Part shown: positions 1 to 6,088 of the stretch, piece by piece | How positions within the stretch are numbered: the stretch's first letter is position 1 | Layout: every line of letters begins with the position of its first letter | Origin: Paracoccus sp. (in: a-proteobacteria) | Lineage (GTDB): Bacteria > Pseudomonadota > Alphaproteobacteria > Rhodobacterales > Rhodobacteraceae | NCBI GenBank assembly: GCA_031178645.1 | Contig: JAPSIP010000011.1 | Location: forward strand, 1-9,524 | Length of the DNA: 9,524 nucleotides | Reading direction: 5' to 3' | Made by a program: the position numbers and the translations under genes | The notes under the pieces: generated by a model | The model's input: only the letters and a program-made list of their open reading frames with translations | The model's database searches: none | Told to the model about the DNA's origin: nothing

Positions 1-777
1 CAGGAAGATCATGGTCGGCGCGATATATTGCAGGATGCCGATGGTGGACAGCCGCAACTGCTTGGCGGCTGTCGCATAGCAGATCAGCGGCACGGCCGTC
101 ACCGGCCCGCAGGCGATCAGCAGCAGGGTGTCCGTCAGGCTCCCGGCCGCGAAATGCGACTGCCCGCTTGCCCCCAGCCAGAGGACATAGACCAGGGCCA
201 ATGGCGTCAGCAGCAGCACTTCCAGCGTGAAGCCCTGGGTCGGACCCAGCGGCAGGCTTTTCTTGCAATAGGCATAGAAGCCCCAGGTCAACATCAGCCC
301 GATCGCCACCAGCGGCAGCCGCCCAAGCTGCACCGTCAGCACCACCACCGCCAGCGAGGCAAGCGCAATCGCCACCATCTGCGCGCGGTTCAGGCGTTCG
401 CGCAGCAGCGTGGCCCCCATCAGGACGCTGAACAGCGGGTTGATGTAGTACCCAAGCGCCGCGTCAAGCGCGTGGTTGTTGCCCACCGCCCAGACATAGA
501 TCATCCAGTTCACCGAGATCAGCGCGGCGGTGATCAGCGCCATGCCCAGCAGGCGCGGCTGGCGCAAGGCGCCCGCGACCTCTCGCCAGCGACGTTGCAA
601 CAGCAGGACGGCAAGCGCGATGGGCAGCGACCACAGGACACGGTGGGCGATCACCTCGGAGGGGGGAACGTGGGCCAGTTCCTTCATGAACAGCGGCAGA
701 AAGCCCCACATGACATAGGTCGCGATGGCCAGGATCAGGCCACGAGGCGAATCAGCGGGTTGAGAAAGGCTGCTCAT
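1..777 (-). CDS. rarD: RarD-like EamA-family membrane transporter (C-terminus cut by window edge)
   Basis: This frame is open from an ATG at 777 to base 1 without a stop, giving 259 codons, so the C-terminal roughly 40 residues of a usual 295-310 residue RarD lie outside the window. The translation begins MSSLSQPADSPRG and runs into a chain of hydrophobic segments (for example YVMWGFLPLF, VNWMIYVWAV, LMLTWGFYAY). I count about nine of the expected ten membrane helices. The stretch SEVIAHRVLWSLP near residues 40-52 is a RarD hallmark, and SVNWMIYVWAV plus ALGYYINPLFSVLMG also match that family. RarD proteins are inner-membrane drug/metabolite-superfamily (EamA) transporters; the name comes from a chloramphenicol-sensitivity link and the real substrate is not established. 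The gene starts 41 bases after the DUF1491 stop with no clear Shine-Dalgarno sequence, so operon membership is uncertain. Family assignment is firm; transported substrate is unknown. Confidence 0.9.
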   Translation of the reverse strand, partial: MSSLSQPADSPRGLILAIATYVMWGFLPLFMKELAHVPPSEVIAHRVLWSLPIALAVLLLQRRWREVAGALRQPRLLGMALITAALISVNWMIYVWAVGNNHALDAALGYYINPLFSVLMGATLLRERLNRAQMVAIALASLAVVVLTVQLGRLPLVAIGLMLTWGFYAYCKKSLPLGPTQGFTLEVLLLTPLALVYVLWLGASGQSHFAAGSLTDTLLLIACGPVTAVPLICYATAAKQLRLSTIGILQYIAPTMIFL

Positions 778-818
778 GCCGATTGCATAGGCTGCAAAAG
801 CGGCCCGCGCCAGATGGA

Positions 819-1154
819 TCAGGTAAGCCCGGCTTCGTCCAGCAGCGTCCGGCCATCGCGGCTTTCGATCTCGATCACCCACAGGTCGGGGTCGAAACCG
901 CGCTGCCGCGCGATGGCGCCATCGACCTCGCGTTCGTCGCCCTGGGCGATGACCTGCCAAGGGCGGCTGTCGCTGTCGAAATCCCATTCGCGACTGTAAA
1001 GTGCGGCGGTTCCGTCCAGCATCGCGCATTTCACCAGAACCGCGCCGGCCGTCCCGTCACCCCGCGCCGTCACATAGGCAGGGATATGGGCCAGCCCCAG
1101 CCGCGCCAGATAGGCCGCAACCCAGATGCCCGTCGCCAGCCTGGCTTCAGGCAT
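819..1154 (-). CDS. DUF1491 family protein, function unknown
   Basis: A 111-residue cytoplasmic protein starting [19 protein letters not shown], with the core GDGTAGAVLVKCAMLDGTAALYS and an acidic C-terminal half ending LWVIEIESRDGRTLLDEAGLT. The GAVLVKxxxLDG centre and the RLxTxxWVxAxLAR start are what I recognise as DUF1491, a small family common in alphaproteobacteria with no assigned function. No signal peptide or membrane segment is visible. I chose the ATG at 1154 because it overlaps the era stop by 8 bases (ATGCCTGA), an arrangement typical of translational coupling, and because the family starts near this point. An ATG ten codons upstream (1184) would give an extension encoded inside era and is less likely. 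Its tie to era suggests a link to RNA or ribosome work, but that is only guilt by association. Confidence 0.85.
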   Translation of the reverse strand: MPEARLATGIWVAAYLARLGLAHIPAYVTARGDGTAGAVLVKCAMLDGTAALYSREWDFDSDSRPWQVIAQGDEREVDGAIARQRGFDPDLWVIEIESRDGRTLLDEAGLT

Positions 1155-2067
1155 CGCCGTCGCGGAAATCAAGCCCCATCTCATTGTAACGCTCGGCCTC
1201 GTCCAGCCAGTTCTCGCGCACTTTCACCTGCAGGAACAGGTGGACGCGGCGGCCCATGAACTCCTCAAGCTCGGCCCGCGCGGCCTGGCCCACGGCCTTG
1301 ATCGTCTCGCCGCCCTTGCCCAGGACGATGCCTTTGTGGCCCGCGCGCGCGACATAGACGATCTGGTCGACCCTGGCCGACCCGTCCTTGCGTTCCTCCC
1401 AGGCCTCGGTTTCCACCGTCAGCTGATAAGGGATCTCCTCGTGCAGGCGCAGGGTCAGCTTTTCGCGGGTGATCTCTGCTGCGATCATGCGCATGGGCAG
1501 GTCGGCAATCTGGTCTTCGGGGTAAAGCCAGGGGCTTTCCGGCAGCGTTTCGGCAAGCCAGTCGCGCAACTGGTCGCAGCCATAGCCTTTCTCGGCCGAG
1601 ATCATGAAGGTGCTGACAAAGGGAAAGGCCGCGTTCAGTTCGGCCGACAAGGCCAGCAGGGTTTCGGCCTTCACGCGGTCGATCTTGTTGATGACAAGCC
1701 CCACGGGCGTCTGGCTGTCCAAGCCCTTCAGCGATTCGATGATTGCCTTGGCGCCTTCGGTCAGGCCGCGATGCGCCTCGATCAGCAGCAGGATGATGTC
1801 GGCGTCGGCCGCCCCGCCCCAGGCAGCCTTGACCATGGACCGGTCCAGCCGGCGGCGCGGGCGGAAGATGCCGGGCGTGTCGACGAAGACAATCTGGGCC
1901 GCGTCATGGATGGCGATGCCGCGGATGCGGGCGCGGGTGGTCTGCACCTTGTGGGTGACGATGCTGACCTTGGCGCCGACCATCTGGTTCAGCAGCGTGG
2001 ATTTCCCGGCATTGGGTTCGCCGATCAGGGCGACGAAGCCGGCGCGGGTGGATGTGTTGTTGGTCAT
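1147..2067 (-). CDS. era: GTPase Era, 30S ribosome assembly
   Basis: A 306-residue protein, close to the usual 300 of Era, an essential GTPase that binds the 3' end of 16S rRNA and helps mature the 30S subunit. The G1/P-loop GEPNAGKST is at residues 16-24, the G3 motif DTPG at 63-66 and the G4 motif NKID at 127-130. The C-terminal KH RNA-binding domain carries its GxxG loop as GKGG at about 250-253, in the typical run [14 protein letters not shown], and ends with the Era-type VKVRENW. The ATG overlaps the rnc stop in an ATGA junction (2064-2067), so translation is probably coupled to RNase III. The 3' end overlaps the next gene by 8 bases. Nothing is missing or truncated. The rnc-era pairing is known in many proteobacteria and fits a shared role in rRNA processing. 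Confidence 0.97.
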   Translation of the reverse strand: MTNNTSTRAGFVALIGEPNAGKSTLLNQMVGAKVSIVTHKVQTTRARIRGIAIHDAAQIVFVDTPGIFRPRRRLDRSMVKAAWGGAADADIILLLIEAHRGLTEGAKAIIESLKGLDSQTPVGLVINKIDRVKAETLLALSAELNAAFPFVSTFMISAEKGYGCDQLRDWLAETLPESPWLYPEDQIADLPMRMIAAEITREKLTLRLHEEIPYQLTVETEAWEERKDGSARVDQIVYVARAGHKGIVLGKGGETIKAVGQAARAELEEFMGRRVHLFLQVKVRENWLDEAERYNEMGLDFRDGDA

Positions 2068-2753
2068 GCGCGGCCCTCCAGCCGGTCCAGCAGCGCCTGC
2101 GCCGCCGCCTGTTCGATGCTGCGTTTCGTGCCCGCGCCCTGGGCCTGCGCCTCGCGACCGTCGGCCAGGCGCGCGGTGATCAGGAAGATGGGCGCGTGGT
2201 CCGGGCCGCTGCGTTCGGTCTGTTCATAGGCGGGCGGAGGCATCCCGTTCGCCTGCGCCCATTCCTGAAGCGCCGTCTTGGCGTCGCGGGGATCGTCCTC
2301 CAGCGTGTCCAGGCGGCCCGCCCACAGGCGCAGCACGATCCGGCGCGCGGCGTCAAAGCCAGCATCCAGATAGACTGCGGCCAGCACGGCCTCCATCGCG
2401 TCGGCAAGCAGGGCTTCCTTGCGACGGCCGCCCGACATCATCTCGGACCGGCCCAGCTTCAGAACGTCGCCAAGCCCGATCTCGCGGGCGATGGACGCGC
2501 AGGTTTCGCCCCTAACCAGGGAGTTGTAACGGGGGGCAAGCTGGCCCTCGCTGGCTGACTTGTCGGCGTCGAACAGCGCCTCGGCCATGACCAGGCCCAG
2601 GACGCGGTCGCCCAGGAACTCCAACCGCTGGTTGTCGGGCCGGGTCGCGCTGGCGATGGATCCGTGGGTCAGCGCGCGCACCAGCAGTTCGGGACGCGCG
2701 AAGTCGTGCCCCAGCCGGGCCATGAAGGCGCGGATGTCGGCGCCGGGTTTCAA
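2064..2753 (-). CDS. rnc: Ribonuclease III
   Basis: A 229-residue double-strand-specific endoribonuclease that processes rRNA precursors and structured mRNAs. The RNase III signature [11 protein letters not shown] is at residues 42-52. The second metal-binding cluster, LLADAMEAV, gives D118 and E121, matching E. coli D114 and E117, and D49 matches D45. Residue Q42 stands where E. coli has E38. The C-terminal dsRNA-binding domain runs from about 155 ([14 protein letters not shown]) to the end and contains RSGPDHAP and [14 protein letters not shown] chose the TTG at 2753 as start: it shares bases with the lepB stop (TTGA), gives the [18 protein letters not shown] start expected for this family in Rhodobacterales, and yields the normal length. 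The ATG at 2723 would remove the first ten residues. No separate ribosome binding site is obvious, so coupling to lepB is likely. RNase III is known in some bacteria to cleave its own transcript, which could control this operon. Confidence 0.95.
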   Translation of the reverse strand: MKPGADIRAFMARLGHDFARPELLVRALTHGSIASATRPDNQRLEFLGDRVLGLVMAEALFDADKSASEGQLAPRYNSLVRGETCASIAREIGLGDVLKLGRSEMMSGGRRKEALLADAMEAVLAAVYLDAGFDAARRIVLRLWAGRLDTLEDDPRDAKTALQEWAQANGMPPPAYEQTERSGPDHAPIFLITARLADGREAQAQGAGTKRSIEQAAAQALLDRLEGRA

Positions 2754-3544
2754 TCGACCGCCTTGAAGAAGCGGTCCGCCCGCCAGGTCCAGAAATACAG
2801 AAGCGACCGCCCCGCGGACGAGAACATGATCCGGTCGGCACGGCCGATCAGGTATTGCGACGGCACGAAGCCAAGGCCGCCAATTTCCTGTGGGAAACGC
2901 GAATCCTCGGAATTGTCGCGGTTGTCGCCCATGAAGAAATACTGGCCCTCGGGGACGGTGAAGGTGGGCGTGTCGTCGGCGAATGCGCCGTCCTGGATGT
3001 TCAGGATGTCGTGGCTGCGCCCGCCGGGCAGGGTTTCGGTGATGCGCTGCTTGATGCATTCCCCACCTTCGGGCACCGGATCGTTCACGCAGCGCGGGAT
3101 CAGCCCTTGCGGTCCCTGCTGTTCCTTGATTTCGACGAAATCGCTGGCGGGGGTGATGGGGACTTCCTCGCCATTGATCCACAGCCGGCCGTTCCGCATC
3201 TGGATCGTGTCGCCCGGCAGGCCGATCAGCCGCTTGATGAAATCGACGCCCCGCGTGGGGTGGCGGAACACCACCACATCGCCGCGCTCGGGTTCCGAGG
3301 CCAGGATCCGGCCGCTGATCGGGCAGATCGAGAAGGGGCAGGAATATTGCGAATAGCCGTAAGCCATCTTGTTGACGAACAGGAAGTCGCCGATCAGCAG
3401 CGTGTCCTTCATCGACCCCGACGGAATCCAGAAGGGCTGGAAGAACAGCGTGCGGAAGATGCCCGCGATGACAAGCGCCCAAAAGACGGTCTTGACCGTT
3501 TCCCACAGGCCTTCCTTTTTCTTGCCCGCCGTGCTGTCGGCCAT
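2750..3544 (-). CDS. lepB: Signal peptidase I
   Basis: A 264-residue inner-membrane serine protease that removes signal peptides from proteins leaving through Sec or Tat. One N-terminal membrane segment (about 17-35, [19 protein letters not shown]) is followed by the catalytic-serine box [14 protein letters not shown], with the nucleophile S44. The general-base lysine is K104 in [12 protein letters not shown]. The C-terminal box [12 protein letters not shown] is also present. An insert rich in Cys/Pro ([16 protein letters not shown], about 64-79) lies between the boxes; I associate this with alphaproteobacterial forms. I chose the ATG at 3544 because AAGGA sits 7 bases upstream; a TTG at 3562 in the same frame would add six residues but has no ribosome binding site. 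The gene begins 75 bases after acpS, the loosest junction inside this operon, and its stop overlaps the rnc TTG start. Confidence 0.96.
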   Translation of the reverse strand: MADSTAGKKKEGLWETVKTVFWALVIAGIFRTLFFQPFWIPSGSMKDTLLIGDFLFVNKMAYGYSQYSCPFSICPISGRILASEPERGDVVVFRHPTRGVDFIKRLIGLPGDTIQMRNGRLWINGEEVPITPASDFVEIKEQQGPQGLIPRCVNDPVPEGGECIKQRITETLPGGRSHDILNIQDGAFADDTPTFTVPEGQYFFMGDNRDNSEDSRFPQEIGGLGFVPSQYLIGRADRIMFSSAGRSLLYFWTWRADRFFKAVD

Positions 3545-3551
3545 GGTGTCG

Positions 3552-3556
3552 TCCTT
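3552..3556 (-). promoter_or_regulatory. Ribosome binding site of lepB
   Basis: On the minus strand AAGGA lies 7 bases before the ATG at 3544. This decides the start of lepB against the in-frame TTG at 3562, which has no purine-rich sequence ahead of it. Confidence 0.7.
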
Positions 3557-3619
3557 CGTCAACTAAGCGCGGGCGATTGGCCGCATTGGCGCGTTCATGG
3601 TCCCCGGCGGGGGGCAAAG

Positions 3620-4030
3620 TCAAGATTGGGCGGGGCCGGGACGTGCCTCGATCACCACGAAAGCCTGCGCCCAGGGGTGATCGTCGGTCAAGGTGACGTG
3701 AACGACGGCGTGGTGGCCCGGCGGCGTCATCGCGGCCAGCCGGTCGGCGGCCCAGCCGGTCAGTTCCATCACGGGCTGGCCCGACCTCAGGTTGCTGACC
3801 GCCATGTCGCGCCAGCTGATGCCCATGGCAAGCCCGGTGCCAAGCGCCTTGCTGCACGCTTCCTTCGCGGCCCAGCGTTTGGCCAACGTCCCTGCCTCAT
3901 CCTTGCGGCGGGCGGCCTTGGCCAGTTCGGTGGGGGTAAAGACACGGTGCCGGAAGCGGTCGCCAAAGCGGTCCAGCGTCCCCGCGATGCGGTCGATATT
4001 GGCAAGGTCGGTTCCGATGCCAAGGATCAT
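3620..4030 (-). CDS. acpS: Holo-[acyl-carrier-protein] synthase
   Basis: A 136-residue phosphopantetheinyl transferase of the AcpS type, which moves 4'-phosphopantetheine from coenzyme A to a serine of apo-ACP and so turns on fatty acid synthesis. The N-terminal motif [12 protein letters not shown] holds the metal-binding D8. The second family motif [16 protein letters not shown] (51-66) holds E57 and K61. FTPTEL near residue 31 is also typical. The length is slightly above the usual 120-130 residues because of a short C-terminal tail. The ATG at 4030 is 28 bases after the preceding stop and has only a weak purine stretch (GGACGG) before it. A short ORF spans that gap and ends exactly on this start (see findings). 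The pdxJ-acpS-lepB-rnc-era order is a well-known conserved arrangement in proteobacteria. Confidence 0.95.
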   Translation of the reverse strand: MILGIGTDLANIDRIAGTLDRFGDRFRHRVFTPTELAKAARRKDEAGTLAKRWAAKEACSKALGTGLAMGISWRDMAVSNLRSGQPVMELTGWAADRLAAMTPPGHHAVVHVTLTDDHPWAQAFVVIEARPGPAQS

Positions 4031-4058
4031 GCGGCCCGTCCGATGCTGAAAGGGACCG

Positions 4059-4505
4059 TCATTCCCGCACCTCGGTCGCGATCTCTCCGGTCTGCTGGTT
4101 GATCGTCACGACTAGGGTGTAGGATTCGCCCTCGGGCGCAAGATCGGTAAAGCGAGATGCGGGCATCGTCACCACCAGACCCCGCAGCGGATCATAGTCT
4201 GCCCGGCGAGCGGCGAAATCCAGGCCATAGAAGCCGATCCCGTCCGCGCCGATCACGCGGCATTGCCGCAGTCCCAGTTCGTCGCGCGGCGGGCTGATGA
4301 CGGCCAGCTTCCAGGGGCCGCCCGCAGGCTCGACCATGTCCAGCAAGGCCAGGCGAACATCGCCGTTGGCATAGGTAGCGGTGTTTTGCTCCCACGGCTC
4401 GGAGATGGTATCGACACGGTCACCGTCGCCGCAGGGCGTCACCCCGACCTGCTGGGCTTGCGCTGCGCCCGCAAGCAGCGTCAGGGCGGCGGCCAGACGG
4501 ATCAT
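4059..4505 (-). CDS. Small exported protein of unknown function
   Basis: I do not recognise this 148-residue protein. Residues 1-17 ([17 protein letters not shown]) form a clear signal peptide with an AxA-type cleavage site before Q18. The mature part, about 131 residues, holds exactly two cysteines (C25 in TPCGDGD and C82 in LRQCRVIG), which could form a disulfide in the periplasm. There is no lipobox and no second hydrophobic segment, so a soluble periplasmic protein is the best guess. The C-terminal half ([19 protein letters not shown]) looks beta-rich. The ATG overlaps the pdxJ stop in an ATGA junction, which supports real, coupled translation. The gene sits between pdxJ and acpS, which are usually adjacent, so it appears to be a lineage-specific insertion in a conserved operon. 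No enzyme motif is visible and I assign no function. Confidence 0.85.
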   Translation of the reverse strand: MIRLAAALTLLAGAAQAQQVGVTPCGDGDRVDTISEPWEQNTATYANGDVRLALLDMVEPAGGPWKLAVISPPRDELGLRQCRVIGADGIGFYGLDFAARRADYDPLRGLVVTMPASRFTDLAPEGESYTLVVTINQQTGEIATEVRE

Positions 4506-5236
4506 ATCCGCGCCTCGTCCATCTTGCGCCGCATTTCCCGGATCGCGCCGTCAAGGCCGATGAAGACGGATTCCGCGATCAGGAAATGGCCGATGTTCAA
4601 CTCCTTCACCTGCGGGATGGCGGCGATGGGGCCGACGGTATCGAAGGTCAGGCCGTGGCCCGCATGAACCTCAAGTCCCAGGCTGTCGGCCAGGCGCGCC
4701 CCTTCGATCAGCCCGGCCAGTTCCCGGTCGCGGTCGGCGTGGCGGCCCTCGGTATCCAGGTCGCAATAGGCGCCGGTATGCAGTTCGACCACCGCCGCCC
4801 CGATGCGGGCCGAGGCCTCGATCTGGGCCGGGTCATGCCCGATGAACAGCGACACGCGGCAGCCCGCCTCGCGCAGGGGGGCGATATAATCTGCCAGCAT
4901 TGCCTCGTTCCCGGCCACGTCCAGGCCGCCTTCGGTCGTGCGTTCCTCGCGCTTTTCCGGGACGATGCAGATGGCATGGGGGCGGTGGCGCAGGGCGATG
5001 GCCTGCATTTCCGCCGTGGCGGCCATCTCCAGGTTCAGGGGAAGCCGCAGGTTGGCCATCAGCGCATCGATGTCGGCGTCGCTGATGTGACGGCGGTCTT
5101 CGCGCAGATGGGCGGTGATGCCGTCCGCGCCCGCGGCCTCGGCCATACGGGCGGCGCGCAGCGGATCGGGCCAGGGCGTGCCACGGGCGTTGCGAATGGT
5201 TGCGACGTGATCGATGTTGACGCCAAGACGCAGCAT
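4502..5236 (-). CDS. pdxJ: Pyridoxine 5'-phosphate synthase
   Basis: A 244-residue TIM-barrel enzyme that joins 1-deoxy-D-xylulose 5-phosphate with 3-amino-2-oxopropyl phosphate to make pyridoxine 5'-phosphate, the last ring-forming step of the DXP-dependent vitamin B6 pathway. The start LRLGVNIDHVATIRNARGT (N7, D9, H10, R18), the ITAHLREDRRHI run with H43, the NLEMA glutamate E70, PEKREERTTEGGLDV (93-107), LHTGAY (152-157) and VHAGHGL with H194 all match the family and cover its substrate-binding and catalytic residues. Length is normal. The ATG at 5236 is preceded by a GGAGG 4 bases upstream, the best ribosome binding site in the window. The gene follows ispE by 27 bases and overlaps the next gene by 4. 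Identification is secure. Confidence 0.97.
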   Translation of the reverse strand: MLRLGVNIDHVATIRNARGTPWPDPLRAARMAEAAGADGITAHLREDRRHISDADIDALMANLRLPLNLEMAATAEMQAIALRHRPHAICIVPEKREERTTEGGLDVAGNEAMLADYIAPLREAGCRVSLFIGHDPAQIEASARIGAAVVELHTGAYCDLDTEGRHADRDRELAGLIEGARLADSLGLEVHAGHGLTFDTVGPIAAIPQVKELNIGHFLIAESVFIGLDGAIREMRRKMDEARI

Positions 5237-5240
5237 GGTT

Positions 5241-5245
5241 CCTCC
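5241..5245 (-). promoter_or_regulatory. Ribosome binding site of pdxJ
   Basis: GGAGG on the minus strand, 4 bases before the pdxJ ATG at 5236. It is the strongest Shine-Dalgarno match seen in this window and fixes the pdxJ start. Confidence 0.75.
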
Positions 5246-5263
5246 GAAGGGCTTTGCGGCAGT

Positions 5264-6085
5264 CTAGCGGGGCGCAGGCGGCGGTGCCAGTTCCGTGGCG
5301 ACGGCCCACCAGCCATGCTGTTTCAACGCGGTGGCGGAAATGCTGGCGCGTTCGGCGGTGTCGTAAAGCCCGAAGCAGGTCGCCCCCGATCCGGACATCC
5401 GCGCGGATGCCGCGCCTGTCACCCGAAGCGCCTTAAGCACCTGCCCGATCACCGGGGCAATGGCCTGGGCAGGCGCTTCCAGGTCGTTGCGGGTGGCGGC
5501 CAGCCAGGCCGCCAGGTCCGCAAGGCCAGTAAAGGACGGGATCGGCGGCAGGCCGGGATTGTCGCGCCGTTCCATTGCCGCGAAGACCTGCGGCGTGGAA
5601 ACCGCCACGCCGGGGTTGACCAGCACCAGCGGGATCGCGGGCAGCGGTGGCAGGGGCGTCACGATTTCCCCCACCCCCTGCATCCGGGCAGGACGCGAGC
5701 CGATGCAGACCGGCACGTCCGCCCCCAGCCATTCGGGATGGTCGGGCAGCGGACGGCCCATCCGCGCCAGCCCGCGCAGCACCGCCGCCGCATCGGCGGA
5801 CCCGCCGCCGATGCCCGAGGCCACGGGCAGGTTCTTGGTCAGCCGGATCGCGGCGTCGCCCCCCGCCAGCTTTGCCGCGCGCAGGCAAAGGTTGTCGTCA
5901 GCCGAAAGGCCCGCGGCGAACGGGCCATCAATCCGCAGCGACAATGGCCCCGGCTCCAGCATCACCCGGTCGCCCATGCCCGCAAAGGCCACCAGCGAAT
6001 CCAGCAGATGATAGCCGTCGGCGCGACGACCCGTCACATGCAGCGCAAGGTTCAGCTTGGCCGGCGCAGCCTCAAGGATGGGCAT
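5264..6085 (-). CDS. ispE: 4-diphosphocytidyl-2-C-methyl-D-erythritol kinase
   Basis: A 273-residue GHMP-superfamily kinase that phosphorylates CDP-methylerythritol, the fourth step of the MEP pathway to isopentenyl diphosphate. The N-terminal PAKLNL (8-13, with K10) and GYHLLDS are present. The glycine-rich ATP loop [14 protein letters not shown] is at 88-101, the catalytic aspartate D123 sits in [11 protein letters not shown], and [12 protein letters not shown] (about 230-241) is the third GHMP motif. The protein is slightly shorter than the roughly 283 residues of E. coli IspE, with all motifs kept. The ATG at 6085 is 3 bases after the stop of the TPR gene, so translation probably continues from it. 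The stop is TAG, 27 bases before pdxJ. Both IspE and PdxJ depend on 1-deoxy-D-xylulose 5-phosphate, which gives their pairing a metabolic logic. Confidence 0.96.
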   Translation of the reverse strand: MPILEAAPAKLNLALHVTGRRADGYHLLDSLVAFAGMGDRVMLEPGPLSLRIDGPFAAGLSADDNLCLRAAKLAGGDAAIRLTKNLPVASGIGGGSADAAAVLRGLARMGRPLPDHPEWLGADVPVCIGSRPARMQGVGEIVTPLPPLPAIPLVLVNPGVAVSTPQVFAAMERRDNPGLPPIPSFTGLADLAAWLAATRNDLEAPAQAIAPVIGQVLKALRVTGAASARMSGSGATCFGLYDTAERASISATALKQHGWWAVATELAPPPAPR

Positions 6086-6088
6086 GGA

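Noticed and set aside
28..999. A 323-codon open frame on the plus strand
   Set aside because: It is antisense to rarD and DUF1491. Its Gln/Arg/His-rich composition is unlike any real protein in the window.
1126..2229. A 367-codon open frame on the plus strand
   Set aside because: It is the antisense shadow of era, with repetitive Gly/Ala/Asp-rich translation and no motif.
3545..3562. Upstream TTG start for lepB adding six residues
   Set aside because: No ribosome binding site precedes it, whereas the ATG at 3544 has AAGGA at the right distance.
3602..3612. CCCCGGCGGGG as a terminator after acpS
   Set aside because: The stem is only 4 bp with a 3-base loop and no T-run follows, so it is too weak to call.
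2064..3857. A 597-codon minus-strand frame that would fuse a long N-terminal extension onto RNase III
   Set aside because: Only its last 229 codons encode RNase III. The rest overlaps lepB and acpS in another frame and has no domain; it is simply lack of stop codons.
2855..4102. A 415-codon open frame on the plus strand
   Set aside because: It is antisense to lepB and acpS, both of which have full catalytic motifs, and it shows no recognisable family.
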